Positions 51,201 through 61,030 of a DNA stretch of 64,000 nucleotides are shown piece after piece. The DNA comes from CAWABB01 sp963701735 (GTDB lineage: Bacteria; Bacteroidota; Ignavibacteria; UBA10030; UBA6906): NCBI GenBank assembly GCA_963701735.1, contig CAVPBI010000010.1, positions 186,001-250,000 of the forward strand, read 5' to 3'. Within the stretch, counting starts at the first letter, position 1. Each line of letters starts with the position of its first letter. The notes under the pieces were generated by a model, which was given only the letters and a program-made list of their open reading frames with translations, did not search any database and was not told the origin of the DNA. The translations under genes and the position numbers were made by a program.

Positions 51201-53897
51201 CGAGTCGCGATAGAACTCCTTCGAGAGCGTGGAGGCGAGCGACGTTCCACCGTCCCGCCGCGCGCCTGAGAGCACGTCGTTGAGGATCTCCGATCGGTCG
51301 GCATGCCGTTGCCTCAGGCCGCGCAGCCTTTCGTGGAGGAAGGCATCAAACGCCTCGCGCCCATCCGCGTCACGCAACGCGTCCCGTTGCCACGAGGCCG
51401 CGCGACGGACGAGACGCTCCACCGATGCGCGGAGGAGCAGATCCACTCTGTCAAGTCGTGCGCGCGCGGCCGCCGAGTCTCCGGTCGCCACTGCCCGCGC
51501 CGGAAGCCGGCGCCGCGTGTACTGTGCCTGTTCCTCGGCCAGCAGTCTGTTCAGATCGATGACCACCCGGCGGGTCTTGGCCTTCAGGATCTCCGCGCCG
51601 TCTGTCCCGCCCAGCGTCAGACGAAACGCCACGCGTCCGGTTTCGAAGCCCGCTTCCGTCCGCGCGAAGGTGGAGAGGGGAATCATGCCAATGCCCTGCC
51701 GTGCCAATCCGGACGCCACCCATTCGAGCGACAGGCCGGGCGGGAGGTTGTGGATCATCAGCAGGGGATACATGCTGCCCGACGGCGGGACGATCTCGAT
51801 GCGATACGGATTCCGCTGTGGCGGAAGCTGCTCGACGGAGGAGCGGATCGCGTTCATGCGGTCCAGGAAGATCCGGTTCCGCAGTCGCCAGTAGGCCTGT
51901 GCCACTTCGAGTGAGTTGCGGTAGAACAGGTAGGTGAGGAGCAGCGCGCCGGTGTTCGGCCGGATCGTCCGGTTCACCGCGTCGAAGCGCTCACGCATCG
52001 ACCGCTCGCGGATCTCGATAACCGAGAGGCGCGCGCCCGCGAGGCAGTCGGTCTTTGACAACGAGTGCACGGTGATCGCCCTGGCTGCCTGTTCGGCCGT
52101 GATGCGCCCCTCGGCGGCAAGCTCCTCGGCGATCTGGCGCACGGTGGGAATATCCGGAAGCGCGTCGACAGGGGCTACGTTCTGGTAGGAGAGATCGTCC
52201 ACGACCCGGATATTTCTCGCGAGGAGCCATTCGACGAGGCGCGATACCTCGCCCTGATCGAACACTCTCCCCGTGGCGTTGTGCGGGTTGTTCAGGACGA
52301 CGGCGCCGGTCTCGACCCAGCCAGGATCCTGCGCCAGCCGTTCTGTGACACTTCCCGGATCATGCCATCCGTATCCAGGGAAAGGTCGGGGCGCAGCGGG
52401 ACAGCCTTGACCGAGGGGAAACAGTGTTCATATGTCCAGCTCAGATCCGGCGTGATCACGGAACGGATCCCGCAGTGGTAACCCAGTATCCCCAGGCCTG
52501 TTCTTGACGACCCGCTGACAACGATGCAGGCGTCCTGCCGGTACTCAGGGTGGTGCACGGTGAACGCCTGGAGGAAGCTCCGCCGGATCGAGTCGGTCCA
52601 CGGCGCGTCGGCCGAAGCGCTCCTGAGGTCGTGCATGACGTCTGCGGCAGAGAGGGATGCGAACGGGTCCACGCGACTGAGCGGGGTATGCCCCTGAATC
52701 CGCGCACCGAGTTCGTGTGCGCGTACGTCAAGCCGGTCAGTGACGCTCGTGACCCTGGCCTGCATCCGTCCGGCAACGCCGGCAAGCGTCGCCTCGATCG
52801 CCCTGGCATGTTGCGACACGGTCTTCTCGACCGCCAGCCCAAACGCCGAGCCCTCGCGCGGCGCATCGGCGGGAAGGGCTAGTCGCGACGGCGTCCTTGC
52901 CGGTGCCGCTGTGCGGAAGCGCAAGAAGGAAGCTCAGGAGCTCGACCTCTGAGGCGGAGGGCGTTCCCTTCAGCTGGAAATGAATCGTCTCGAGGAGCGA
53001 GAGGTACTCCGCGTTGCCGGCGACGAACATCAGGGAGAGGTCCGCGTACCCGGGGCCGAAGATGCCGGGTGTGAGGAAACGGATGACCCGCTCCATCAGT
53101 TTCGCCTCCCGCGCCAGCGAGAGGTGGTTGGGTGCGTTGTTTGCTTCGAGGAAGAACAGCGGATGGTTCAGGCTGAGCGAGCGAAGCATGCGCCGTGCAT
53201 GCTCCGAGGGGAGCTCCCCGAGGACGAGGAAGACAGGCGACTTCTGTCCGGACTCGAGAAGCGCGCGGAGTGCATGGATGGCAGCCTCTTCGTTGCCCGG
53301 CAGGTCGTCGATCGTCACGCCTGGAATGGCGCGCATATGTGGCGGCAGATCGATCCCGTACGCCGCAACGCGCGCGGGGGCGTGAACAAGATACTTGCCC
53401 AGCGCATGACAGAAGACCCTGAGCGTCTCGATGACGCCGCCGGAGGCAAAGATTATCTCCCGCTTCCCGCTGGAGGTTCCCAGATCATAGGAGAGCGGCT
53501 CCTGTTGTTTCTGGAACCACTCAGCCGCAGTGCGCGCGAGAGGGAGGGGCGCGGATCGCGTGAACCCGCCACGCGGCAGGTACGGTCCGCTGGATTTGAC
53601 AAGCCGATCGAGAAAGTCGAGAACCGGGCGCTCTTCCGCATCCCAGCCAAGGTGCTCGAGGAGCTCCTCGGGATGCTCCATCGTCAGGGATTCGTCCCGG
53701 ATGTCCAGACCGGTCGCTGCCCGGAGGTATGCCTGGAGGAGCCGGTATTCCTGGACGGGGTTCCCGATGTGGAAATTCACCCGTTCCTCGGCCGGCGTGG
53801 ACGAGGCAGCGGTGGCCTCGCTGATCTCGGATACCTTGGCCGCGCGGGTCGGCTTCAGCCGAAAGAGCTCTCGTACCTCATGGGCGTCGGTGCTCAT
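48288..53897 (-). CDS. Giant fusion: degenerate aminotransferase + aminotransferase + PEP-carboxylase-like, frame-broken
   Basis: A ~1870-residue cytoplasmic protein. Residues ~40-330 look like a fold-type-I aminotransferase lacking the PLP lysine (NFHIGNPVQEY, ASGGVIETLRVF; the expected S-x-S-K site reads TPGIFGPGYADL). Residues ~345-800 are a second aminotransferase with intact features: VVSGSSRTGLGILGYH, VLNNPHNATGRVF, VVDDLSYQN and the PLP Lys in HSLSKTDCLAGARL (~K615). Residues ~810-1870 resemble PEP carboxylase: TVHPTQ for TAHPTE (~51149), IPLFEG, GSDLSQAVGQAAGAQLYKQ for SDSxKDAG, then GSGEPMQRQGG where PEPC has the FHGRGGxxGRGG loop (~49805-49840). The frame shifts near 52885 and 52290, with conservation bridging both. 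First gene upstream is SPFH, 31 bp away. Activity unknown. Confidence 0.72.
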
Positions 53898-53928
53898 GAC
53901 GGGTCGTCAGCTCCGGTGAGGAACTGGC

Positions 53929-54897
53929 TCAGTGCTCCTTCTTCTGCTTCAGTGCCGCCACGGCACCCTGAAGGAGGTTTTGAAACACGCCGATGACATC
54001 CGTGCCCTGCCCGCCTTCGGGGGAGGCCAGCGACACGACGGTGCGGGCGTTCTTCAGCGACTGGCTCGCTTCGGCGAGCCGCGCCGCCTGTGGTGTGAGG
54101 AGCAGCAGCTCGGGGTTTTCGCGCAGGACGCGCATCTCTTCCTTCTCGAACTCAAGCTGCATCTTCTTCAGCGTGAGGTCGTGTTCGGCGCGCGCAGAGC
54201 TCAGCTTGGACTCCTCGTCCAGCTGCTGCTTCCGCAGCCCGAATTTCTTCATCTCAAGCACGTTATCCATCACCGCAATTTCTTCCTCGGCCTTCAGGCG
54301 AGTCCGGGCGGCTGCCACCCGCGCCTGCTGCTGGAGGCTCTCGGCCTGTTCGAGGATGCGAGCCTGCTCGCGCTGGCGGAGCGCGTCTGCGATCTGGGCG
54401 TTGACCGGCTCGAGGGAGGTGACGGTCAGCGTGATGACGTCAATGCCGAGACTCGACGCCGTCCCCTTGACGCGTTGATTGAGATGGGCGTGCAGCGCCT
54501 CGGAGGAGATCGCATCGATGTCCCGCCCTTCCGCAAACTCCTTCACGAAACCGAGCAGGAGAACTTCCAGCTCTTTCGCGGCCCGGGCCGTTGCGTCATC
54601 AGACCATCCGCCGATTCTGATGAGCGCGGTGAGGTGCTCCATGGACGCGGCAACCGTGACGGCAAGCTTCACCCTCACATCCAGGTTTCCGCGGGCCGAG
54701 GCTTCGATCGACTGCGTGAACGCATGCGTGGTCCGCGTCATCGGAATGCCCAGATGCCTGGGATAGAACCGTCCGGGCCGGACCCTGACGCCGCCGGGCG
54801 TCTCGTGGAGGACGAGCTGGTCAGGCTTTCTGAGCCGAATCTCGTAGAGGGCGACCGCGATGACCAGCACGACCAGGACGAGAAGAATGATTTCCAT
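53929..54897 (-). CDS. SPFH/Band-7-domain membrane protein
   Basis: A 322-residue protein: one N-terminal TM helix (ILLVLVVLVIAVALYEIRL), an SPFH-like domain (about 30-180: FTQSIEASARGNLDVRVKLAVTV, IGIDVITLTVTSLEP-type block), a long Glu/Ala/Lys-rich coiled coil (about 180-260) and a short tail. SPFH proteins oligomerise into membrane rings that scaffold other proteins. A GAGGAA site precedes ATG 54897. It heads the three-gene minus-strand cluster, 31 bp before the giant fusion gene; it may anchor that enzyme at the inner membrane, which is inference. Confidence 0.82.
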   Translation of the reverse strand: MEIILLVLVVLVIAVALYEIRLRKPDQLVLHETPGGVRVRPGRFYPRHLGIPMTRTTHAFTQSIEASARGNLDVRVKLAVTVAASMEHLTALIRIGGWSDDATARAAKELEVLLLGFVKEFAEGRDIDAISSEALHAHLNQRVKGTASSLGIDVITLTVTSLEPVNAQIADALRQREQARILEQAESLQQQARVAAARTRLKAEEEIAVMDNVLEMKKFGLRKQQLDEESKLSSARAEHDLTLKKMQLEFEKEEMRVLRENPELLLLTPQAARLAEASQSLKNARTVVSLASPEGGQGTDVIGVFQNLLQGAVAALKQKKEH

Positions 54898-55199
54898 GAG
54901 AGTTTCCTCGGGAGGCAGGAGGGTGCGTTACGTCTGATTCAGTACAAAAGATATGCCTTCCGGGGGCAATCCGCAAGGAGGAGGAAGTGGAGAAATGAAG
55001 TGCATGACCAGTTGCATTTTCGTTCCCGGGGCCGTTTCTTGATTGGTCATCGTATTCCGGCAGCGCCCGGACAGATTCGTCTCTTCCATGGCAACGAACG
55101 CAAACCCCGAGCATCCGCCGTCGCCGCATCGCAGGAGACGGCCACGCAGGCGCCGGGGGCTGGCAATCCACCCTCTTCACATCACGGGAGTTCTCACGC
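54898..55199. promoter_or_regulatory. Divergent intergenic region
   Basis: About 302 bp between the SPFH gene (minus) and the DUF2846-like lipoprotein gene (plus). It should contain both promoters. Moderately AT-rich near 54935-54955 and 55005-55035. No clear boxes, operator repeats or small gene seen. Confidence 0.4.
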
Positions 55200-55652
55200 A
55201 TGACGCGATCATTTCTTGCGGTAACCCTGCTCATTGTTGTGGCTGCCGGGTGCGGCGTGGGAGCCCGTGCCGTCGAGTACAGCGATCCGCGCGCCGATGC
55301 GGCGGGAAAGACGTTTACCGTCCCCCCGGGGAAGGGAAACATCTACCTCTATCGGAACCAGGTGTACATGAGCGAGACCCCGCTGGAGGTCGTTCTGGAC
55401 GAACGATGGGTCGGAAAGACCGTCGGACAGACATACTTCGCGGTGGAAGTGGACACCGGAAAGCATGAGCTCCGCGCGAAGGGAGATACCCCTTCGACGC
55501 TCGAGCTGTTCGTGTCCCCCGGACAGAATGTGTTCGTCCTGCTCCAGGTGAGTCCGTCGGTCATGAGTATCAGAGGAACGATGCAGTTGAAAGACGACGC
55601 CGGGGGCCAGGCAGGAGTGCGCGAGTGCCGCCGCATCGAGGCCTTTGAGTGA
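55200..55652 (+). CDS. DUF2846-like lipoprotein
   Basis: A 150-residue lipoprotein: signal MTRSFLAVTLLIVVAAGCG with the lipid-modified Cys at residue 18. The mature part contains the DUF2846-type opening GKGNIYLYRNQVYM, TPLEVVLDERWVGKTVGQTYF, VDTGKHELRAKGD and LELFVSPGQNVFVLLQV, a beta-sandwich of unknown function. ATG 55200. It stands alone before a convergent barrel gene. Confidence 0.75.
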   Translation: MTRSFLAVTLLIVVAAGCGVGARAVEYSDPRADAAGKTFTVPPGKGNIYLYRNQVYMSETPLEVVLDERWVGKTVGQTYFAVEVDTGKHELRAKGDTPSTLELFVSPGQNVFVLLQVSPSVMSIRGTMQLKDDAGGQAGVRECRRIEAFE

Positions 55653-55769
55653 TCCCCATGTCTGAAGAGTCCGGTGAGCCCCGAAAACAGGCGCGGGCTG
55701 CAACGCGTGCTCGCTGCAACCCGCTGTCCAGCCTTCTGGAAACCCGTATGTCCTGTGGACGTGTTCGGC

Positions 55770-56277
55770 CTAGAACCAGTAGATCAGCCTGATCGAGGTG
55801 AAGGTCGCGCTGTCCATAACCATATACCGTGCATTCAGATCGAAGCCCAGGAGGTTCAGGCCGACGATCGGTCCGTACGCCCCGTATGTGATGTCTCCTG
55901 TCGTTTCCTGCGAGCCAATGGTGGTCGTTCGCGTCACGTTGAACGTGCCGATCTCGGCTCCGGCATAGACCATCGGAAAGAGCGCGAAGCGGCCCCCTGC
56001 CGTGAATCCCCACATCGACGCATCCCCGGTGGTCCCGGCCGCGATATCTTTCTCGCCGAAGTCGATGTACTCGACGGCCCCCGTCACGTCGATGATCGGG
56101 ACCCCTATCTTGACTCCAGCCATGCCTCCCCAGCCCGCAGCAACCTGGTCGGCGAAATCGCCGGCAGGAGTGTTGAAGGATCCCCCGACGCCCAGCGACA
56201 CAATGCCGCCCAGGACTCCGGATACTGCGATACCCGGCAAAAGCAAAACAGAACGCCAGCAGAACCAGATGTCTCAT
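55770..56277 (-). CDS. Small outer-membrane beta-barrel protein, frame-broken
   Basis: A ~169-residue protein with signal peptide MRHLVLLAFCF from ATG 56277 (GGAG site about 10 bp upstream). The frame changes near 56235-56247 in a run of T-tracts, after which the mature part is intact: GGIVSLGVGGSFNTPAGDF, strands with Gly/aromatic alternation (WGFTAGGRFALFPMVYAGAEIG, YGPIVGLNLLGFDLNARYMV) and a C-terminal RLIYWF with terminal Phe typical for BAM-assembled barrels. Eight strands seem likely (OmpW/OprF-N or opacity type). Specific function unknown. Confidence 0.7.
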
Positions 56278-56491
56278 CGATTGTTCTCCAGTGAATGTGG
56301 TAGGTGCCGACTAGGTCGCGCGTTTATATAGTGAAGTGAGTGGAGAAAAACAACCCGGCGGGCCATGCCTTGACATTCCGCCGCTGCTATGCTACTTTTG
56401 GCGGGATATTTCTCCCCCGGAGCCTCCTTGCTGCACATTCCGTGGTAGCTCAGGACATCACAAACCTCCCACCATCGCGTTCGGCCATCCC

Positions 56492-58886
56492 ATGGTGAAC
56501 CGTCGACAGCTGTTCGCACTCTGCTTCTGCGTGGCCTGTGGGCCAGTGACCGACGCCGTGAGCCAGATCCCCTCAGGACAGCTGACCGTCCAGCTCCGGC
56601 CCGCAGGCCTCGGTCATCCCACAACCCGCCGATATTGTCCGGGGGGAGGGGACGTTCACAGTAAGCGGGGCTACCGGGGTTTTCGTGACCACCGACTCAC
56701 CCGACATCCGGGCGACGGTCGACTATCTGAACGATGTCCTCCAACGCGGGCCGGGCTATCGCCTTCCGGTGGCCGTCAATACTGCCGGGCCGTTCCCTGC
56801 CGGCGGCATCCTGATCCTCATCGATTCGACGATGGCCGCATCAGGAGGCGAAGCGTATTCGCTGAGCGTCACCAGCAAGCAGGTAAGGATCCGGGCTGCC
56901 ACTGCTGCCGGAGTATTCTATTCGATCCAGACATTGCTCCAGCTGATGCCCCCCGCGGTCTACGATACGCTCATGCGGGCTATGAACCAACCGTTCGAGA
57001 TTCCCGCCGTGACGATCACCGACGCGCCGCGCTTTCCCTACCGGGGAATGCATCTCGACGTCTCGCGTCATTTCTTCCCGGCATCCTTCATCAAGCGGTA
57101 TATCGACCTGCTCGCTCTCCACAAATTCAACGTCTTCCACTGGCATCTGACAGACGACAACGGATGGAGGCTGGAAATCCAGCGCTATCCCAGGCTGACC
57201 GAGATCAGTGCGTGGCGCGTGGACCGCACGGGCATCGCGTGGACTGAACGACAGCCACCTCAGCCTGGAGAGCGGGCAACCTACGGGGGATTCTATACGC
57301 AGGAGGAGGTACGGGAGATTGTCGCATATGCCGCGCGACGGCAGATCACGGTCATCCCCGAAATCGAAATGCCCGGCCACACCAGCGAGGTGCTTGCCGC
57401 CTACCCGGAACTCTCCTGCACCGGCGGCCCATTCTATGTCCAGCCCGGAGGGTACTGGCCTAATATCGATATCTTCTGCGCCGGCAACGAGGAGGTGTTC
57501 ACGTTCATCGAGGGCGTGCTCGATGAAGTGTTTGGCCTGTTCCCGGCGCCGTACGTCCACCTGGGAGGTGACGAAGCAAACAAGACGCGGTGGAAGGAAT
57601 GCAGGAAATGCCAGACGCGCATCCGCGCCGAAGGCTTGAAGGACGAACAGGAGCTCCAGAGCTACTTCATGAAGAGGGTGGAGCGATTCGTCCGGTCGCG
57701 CGGGAAGACCGTCATTGGATGGGACGAAATCCTTGAAGGCGGACTGCCGCCGGCGGCGGTCGTGATGTCGTGGCGGGGATTCGAGGGCGGGATCGAGGCC
57801 GCCCGCCAGGGACACGATGTGATCATGACTCCGACGTCGCACTGCTACTTCGACTACGTTCAGGCGAACCCGAAGTTCGAACCCGAGCCCACCGGCAGCC
57901 CGACGACCCTGCGCGAAGTCTATTCGTTTGAGCCGATCCCCGATGAGCTTGACCCGGACCAGCGGAAGCACATCAAGGGAGCACAGGGGAACCTCTGGAC
58001 GGAATATGTCCCGACACCGGAGAAGGCGGAGTACATGAGTGTGCCGAGGATGAGCGCGCTCGCCGAAGTCGTCTGGACACCGGCGGAGCGCCGGTCCTGG
58101 TCCGATTTCCGACGCCGGCTGACGGTCCACCAGGATCGCCTGAACGCCCTGCGCGTGAACTACAGCCGAGGTTCGTACCGGGTCGCGTTCGGCACCGCCA
58201 TCGATTCCGTCACCAGGGCGCCGGTGGTTGTGTTGTCCTCCGAGCAGGACCGACCCGTGATTCGATACACCCTCGACGGGACCGACCCGTCCCGCTTCTC
58301 CCCGGCATACGAAAAGCCGATTCCGCTGAACACGCCGCTGACCGTCCGTGCCGCCATCTTCGATGGACCGTCGATGATGGAGGAGCCGTATCAGCAATCG
58401 ATCATCCTTCATCCGGGGATGCGTGGCGGTATCGAGTACGGGAGGCGTCCGGCTGCACGCTACGGGTCCGACCCGAGGATACTCATCGACGGTATCACCG
58501 GCTCCCTTGAGCACGATGACGGGACATGGACGGAGTTCCCCGGCTACGATCTCAAGGCCGTGCTGATGCTGGATGCCGCCCGCCCCGTCAGGCGCGTCGT
58601 CCTGACCGTCCTCTCCCGTCCATCGGACCGCATCCTCCAGCCTTCGGAGGTGGTGTTCGAGGTGTCGGCAGACGGGAAGCAATACACGCGCCTTGACCGC
58701 CCGGAGGTGACCGTCGCTCAGAAGGGGGACAACGTGTCGGTTCTGCAATTCGGGACTGCCCCCCGGCTCCCGCTGCCCGCAAAGTTCGTGCGCGTGACGG
58801 CGAAGAACCCCGGCCTCATCCCGAAGGGGGAGCCCGGAGAGGGGATGGAGACTCGCCTCTGTTTCGACGAGCTGGTCGTCGAGTGA
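56492..58886 (+). CDS. GH20 beta-N-acetylhexosaminidase, frame-broken near the N-terminus
   Basis: A ~797-residue exported exo-enzyme that removes terminal beta-GlcNAc/GalNAc. ATG 56492, signal peptide MVNRRQLFALCFCVACGPVTDA. The frame shifts near 56600; the conserved start of the GH20 N-domain (SVIPQPADIVRGEGTF) follows. Catalytic barrel: FPYRGMHLDVSRHFF, LHKFNVFHWHLTDDNGWRLEI, EIEMPGHTSEVLAAYPEL, acid/base pair Asp-Glu in HLGGDEANKTRWKEC, IGWDEILEGGL, GAQGNLWTEYV. The C-terminus holds a chitobiase-type Ig domain and an F5/8C-like domain. No T9SS tail. Substrates may be chitin fragments, glycans or peptidoglycan pieces; not obviously linked to the mannan genes. Confidence 0.9.
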
Positions 58887-58984
58887 ATGGGGCTGCCCGT
58901 ACCTCCTGCAACTCAGCGCACGATTCCATATATTGAAATGTTTGACCTTTTCATGTTCCCCAGGCACCACAGGATAAACACACC

Positions 58985-60190
58985 ATGGCAAACGTGAACA
59001 CAAAGAAGGGCGTCATCGGCATCCTGACAGGCGGAGGCGACGTTCCCGGGCTGAACCCGGCGATCCGCGCAGTCACCATCAGCGCGCGGCGTGAAGGGTA
59101 TGACGTGATCGGTATCCGGCGTGGCTGGGCGGGCCTGATTGATATCGTGCGCGACCCCAAGTTCGACAACTCGAACAACTACGTCCACCTTACGGACGAG
59201 ATCGTCAACAAAGCAGGGCGGACGGGCGGCACGTTCCTTCACACCTCGCGAACGCGCCCGAGCACCGTGAAGAAGTCGGCGGTGCCCGAGCACCTCAAGT
59301 CGAGCTATCCAGAAGAGAAGAACGATCTGACGCCCGAGGTCCTCAAGAACCTCGAGTACCTGGGAATCGACTACCTGATCCCCATCGGTGGAGACGACAC
59401 GCTCAGCTACGGTGTGCGCCTCTACCAGGAGGGGCTCAAAGTGATCGCCATCCCCAAAACGATGGACAATGACGTTCCGGGGACCGACTACTGCATCGGA
59501 TTCAGCACGTGCGTGACCCGCACCATTCAGATGACCAACAACCTCCGCACGACCGCCGGATCGCACGAGCGGTTCCTGGTGCTCGAGGTGTTCGGCCGGT
59601 ACGCGGGCTTCACCGCGATGCTGCCGACGATGGCCGGCGCCGCAAACCGCTGTGTCATTCCGGAATACAAGTTCAATATCGAGCGGCTCACCGAGCTGCT
59701 GGTCGAGGACAGGAGGCGGAATCCCAGCCGGTACTCCGTCGTGCTCGTGTCAGAGGGGGCGATGTTCGAAGGCGGAGAAATGGTCTTCGCAAACGCTGCA
59801 ACGGATGCCTACGGTCATGCAAAGCTCGGAGGGATCGGCGACGTCGTGTCCGACCGTCTGAAGGACCTCTCGGCCAGGTTCAACAACGGGGTGAAGGTCG
59901 AGGTCATCAACCAGAAGCTCGGGTATCTGGTGCGCGGCGGCGACCCTGACGCCATCGATTCGATCGTGCCGATGGCGTTCGGAAACCTCGCGCTCGACCT
60001 GATCCTCAACAGGATCCACGGGCGGATGGTGGTGCTGAAGAACGGACGGTACGACAACGTGCCGATCGATGTCGTCACCGCCAGCAAGAAGGTGGTAAAC
60101 GTGAAGGAGCACTACAACATCGAGCGCTACCGTCCGCACTACCGCAGCTTCGAAATGAAGCCGCTCTTCCTGATGACCAGCGAGTCCTGA
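58985..60190 (+). CDS. pfp: 6-phosphofructokinase, PPi-dependent type by active-site residues
   Basis: A 401-residue phosphofructokinase. Clear motifs: GILTGGGDVPGLNPAIRAV, IPIGGDDTLSYG, PKTMDNDVPGTDYCIGFSTC, and GSHERFLVLEVFGRYAGFTA. In ATP enzymes the first reads GGDGS and the second PxTIDND with Gly; here Asp (GGDD) and Lys (PKTMDND) stand at those places, the combination that marks pyrophosphate-dependent enzymes. It would convert fructose-6-phosphate to fructose-1,6-bisphosphate, reversibly if PPi is used. ATG 58985, frame intact. 19 bp before the NUDIX gene. Confidence 0.87.
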   Translation: MANVNTKKGVIGILTGGGDVPGLNPAIRAVTISARREGYDVIGIRRGWAGLIDIVRDPKFDNSNNYVHLTDEIVNKAGRTGGTFLHTSRTRPSTVKKSAVPEHLKSSYPEEKNDLTPEVLKNLEYLGIDYLIPIGGDDTLSYGVRLYQEGLKVIAIPKTMDNDVPGTDYCIGFSTCVTRTIQMTNNLRTTAGSHERFLVLEVFGRYAGFTAMLPTMAGAANRCVIPEYKFNIERLTELLVEDRRRNPSRYSVVLVSEGAMFEGGEMVFANAATDAYGHAKLGGIGDVVSDRLKDLSARFNNGVKVEVINQKLGYLVRGGDPDAIDSIVPMAFGNLALDLILNRIHGRMVVLKNGRYDNVPIDVVTASKKVVNVKEHYNIERYRPHYRSFEMKPLFLMTSES

Positions 60191-60209
60191 CGGGGGCGGC
60201 GGAACACCA

Positions 60210-60847
60210 TGAGCGGGAAGGTGGGACCAGAAGGGATGCCGACCTGGCTTACGTGGGCGCGCGAGATCGCCGCGCTGTGCCAGACCGGGCTTGCGTTCAG
60301 CAACAGCTATGATACCGGACGGTACCGCCGGTTGATGGAGATCGCGGCGGAGATCACCGCGCACCATACCGGGCTCCCGCAGCAGGACCTCGCCGACAAC
60401 TTCATGGCCCAGCCCGGGTACGCAACCCCGAAGATCGATGTCCGTGCGGCCGTCGTTCGCGACGGCCGCATCCTGCTCGTGCACGAGCGGGCCGACGGCA
60501 TGTGGTGCATGCCGGGCGGGTGGGCAGACGTCGGGGAATATCCGGCGGCGATGGTTGTGCGGGAGGCGCTTGAAGAGAGCGGCATCGTCGTGGTCCCGCG
60601 CAAGGTCGTTGGCGTGTTCGACGCAAACCGGAGCGGCCGGCCGCTCGAATTCTATCACGCCTATAAGATCGTCTTCCTGTGCGATGCGGTCGGCGGCGAG
60701 CTTCGCGGCAGCAACGAGACGTTCGCCGCTGCGTATTTTGACTTCTCAGATATCCCGCCTCTTTCATCCAACCGAACGCATCCCCGACATCTCGCCGAGG
60801 TCCAGGCGCACCTCGTCGACCCCGGCCGTCCTACCGCATTCGAGTAG
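60210..60847 (+). CDS. NUDIX hydrolase (ADP-ribose pyrophosphatase type)
   Basis: A 212-residue cytoplasmic hydrolase. N-terminal helical hairpin domain of the NUDIX_N2 kind (WLTWAREIAALCQTGLAFSN, YDTGRYRRLMEIAAEI), then the NUDIX fold with a complete box GWADVGEYPAAMVVREALEESGI. Such enzymes cleave nucleoside diphosphates linked to sugars, ADP-ribose being common for this architecture. ATG 60210 lies 19 bp after phosphofructokinase, so the two are probably co-transcribed. Confidence 0.87.
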
Positions 60848-61030
60848 CGCAGTACTGTCACGGCTTCCCGGCCTGTCACTCATGACTACACATCGCCGAC
60901 CGGCCGTCACTCATAATTGAGCAGCCGGGCTTCCAGCGCGTGTCTGACATTGCACGCTTTTTGCATGATCTACGTCGGCCGCGGCCGGAAACTCCTTCGC
61001 GCGGCAGGAATCGATCATCCTGAGGCTCCT

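Noticed and set aside
56841..59003. 720-codon open frame on the minus strand over the GH20 gene
   Set aside because: Shadow of a GC-rich gene; Arg/His/Asp-rich with no family features, while the plus strand has a complete GH20 catalytic domain.
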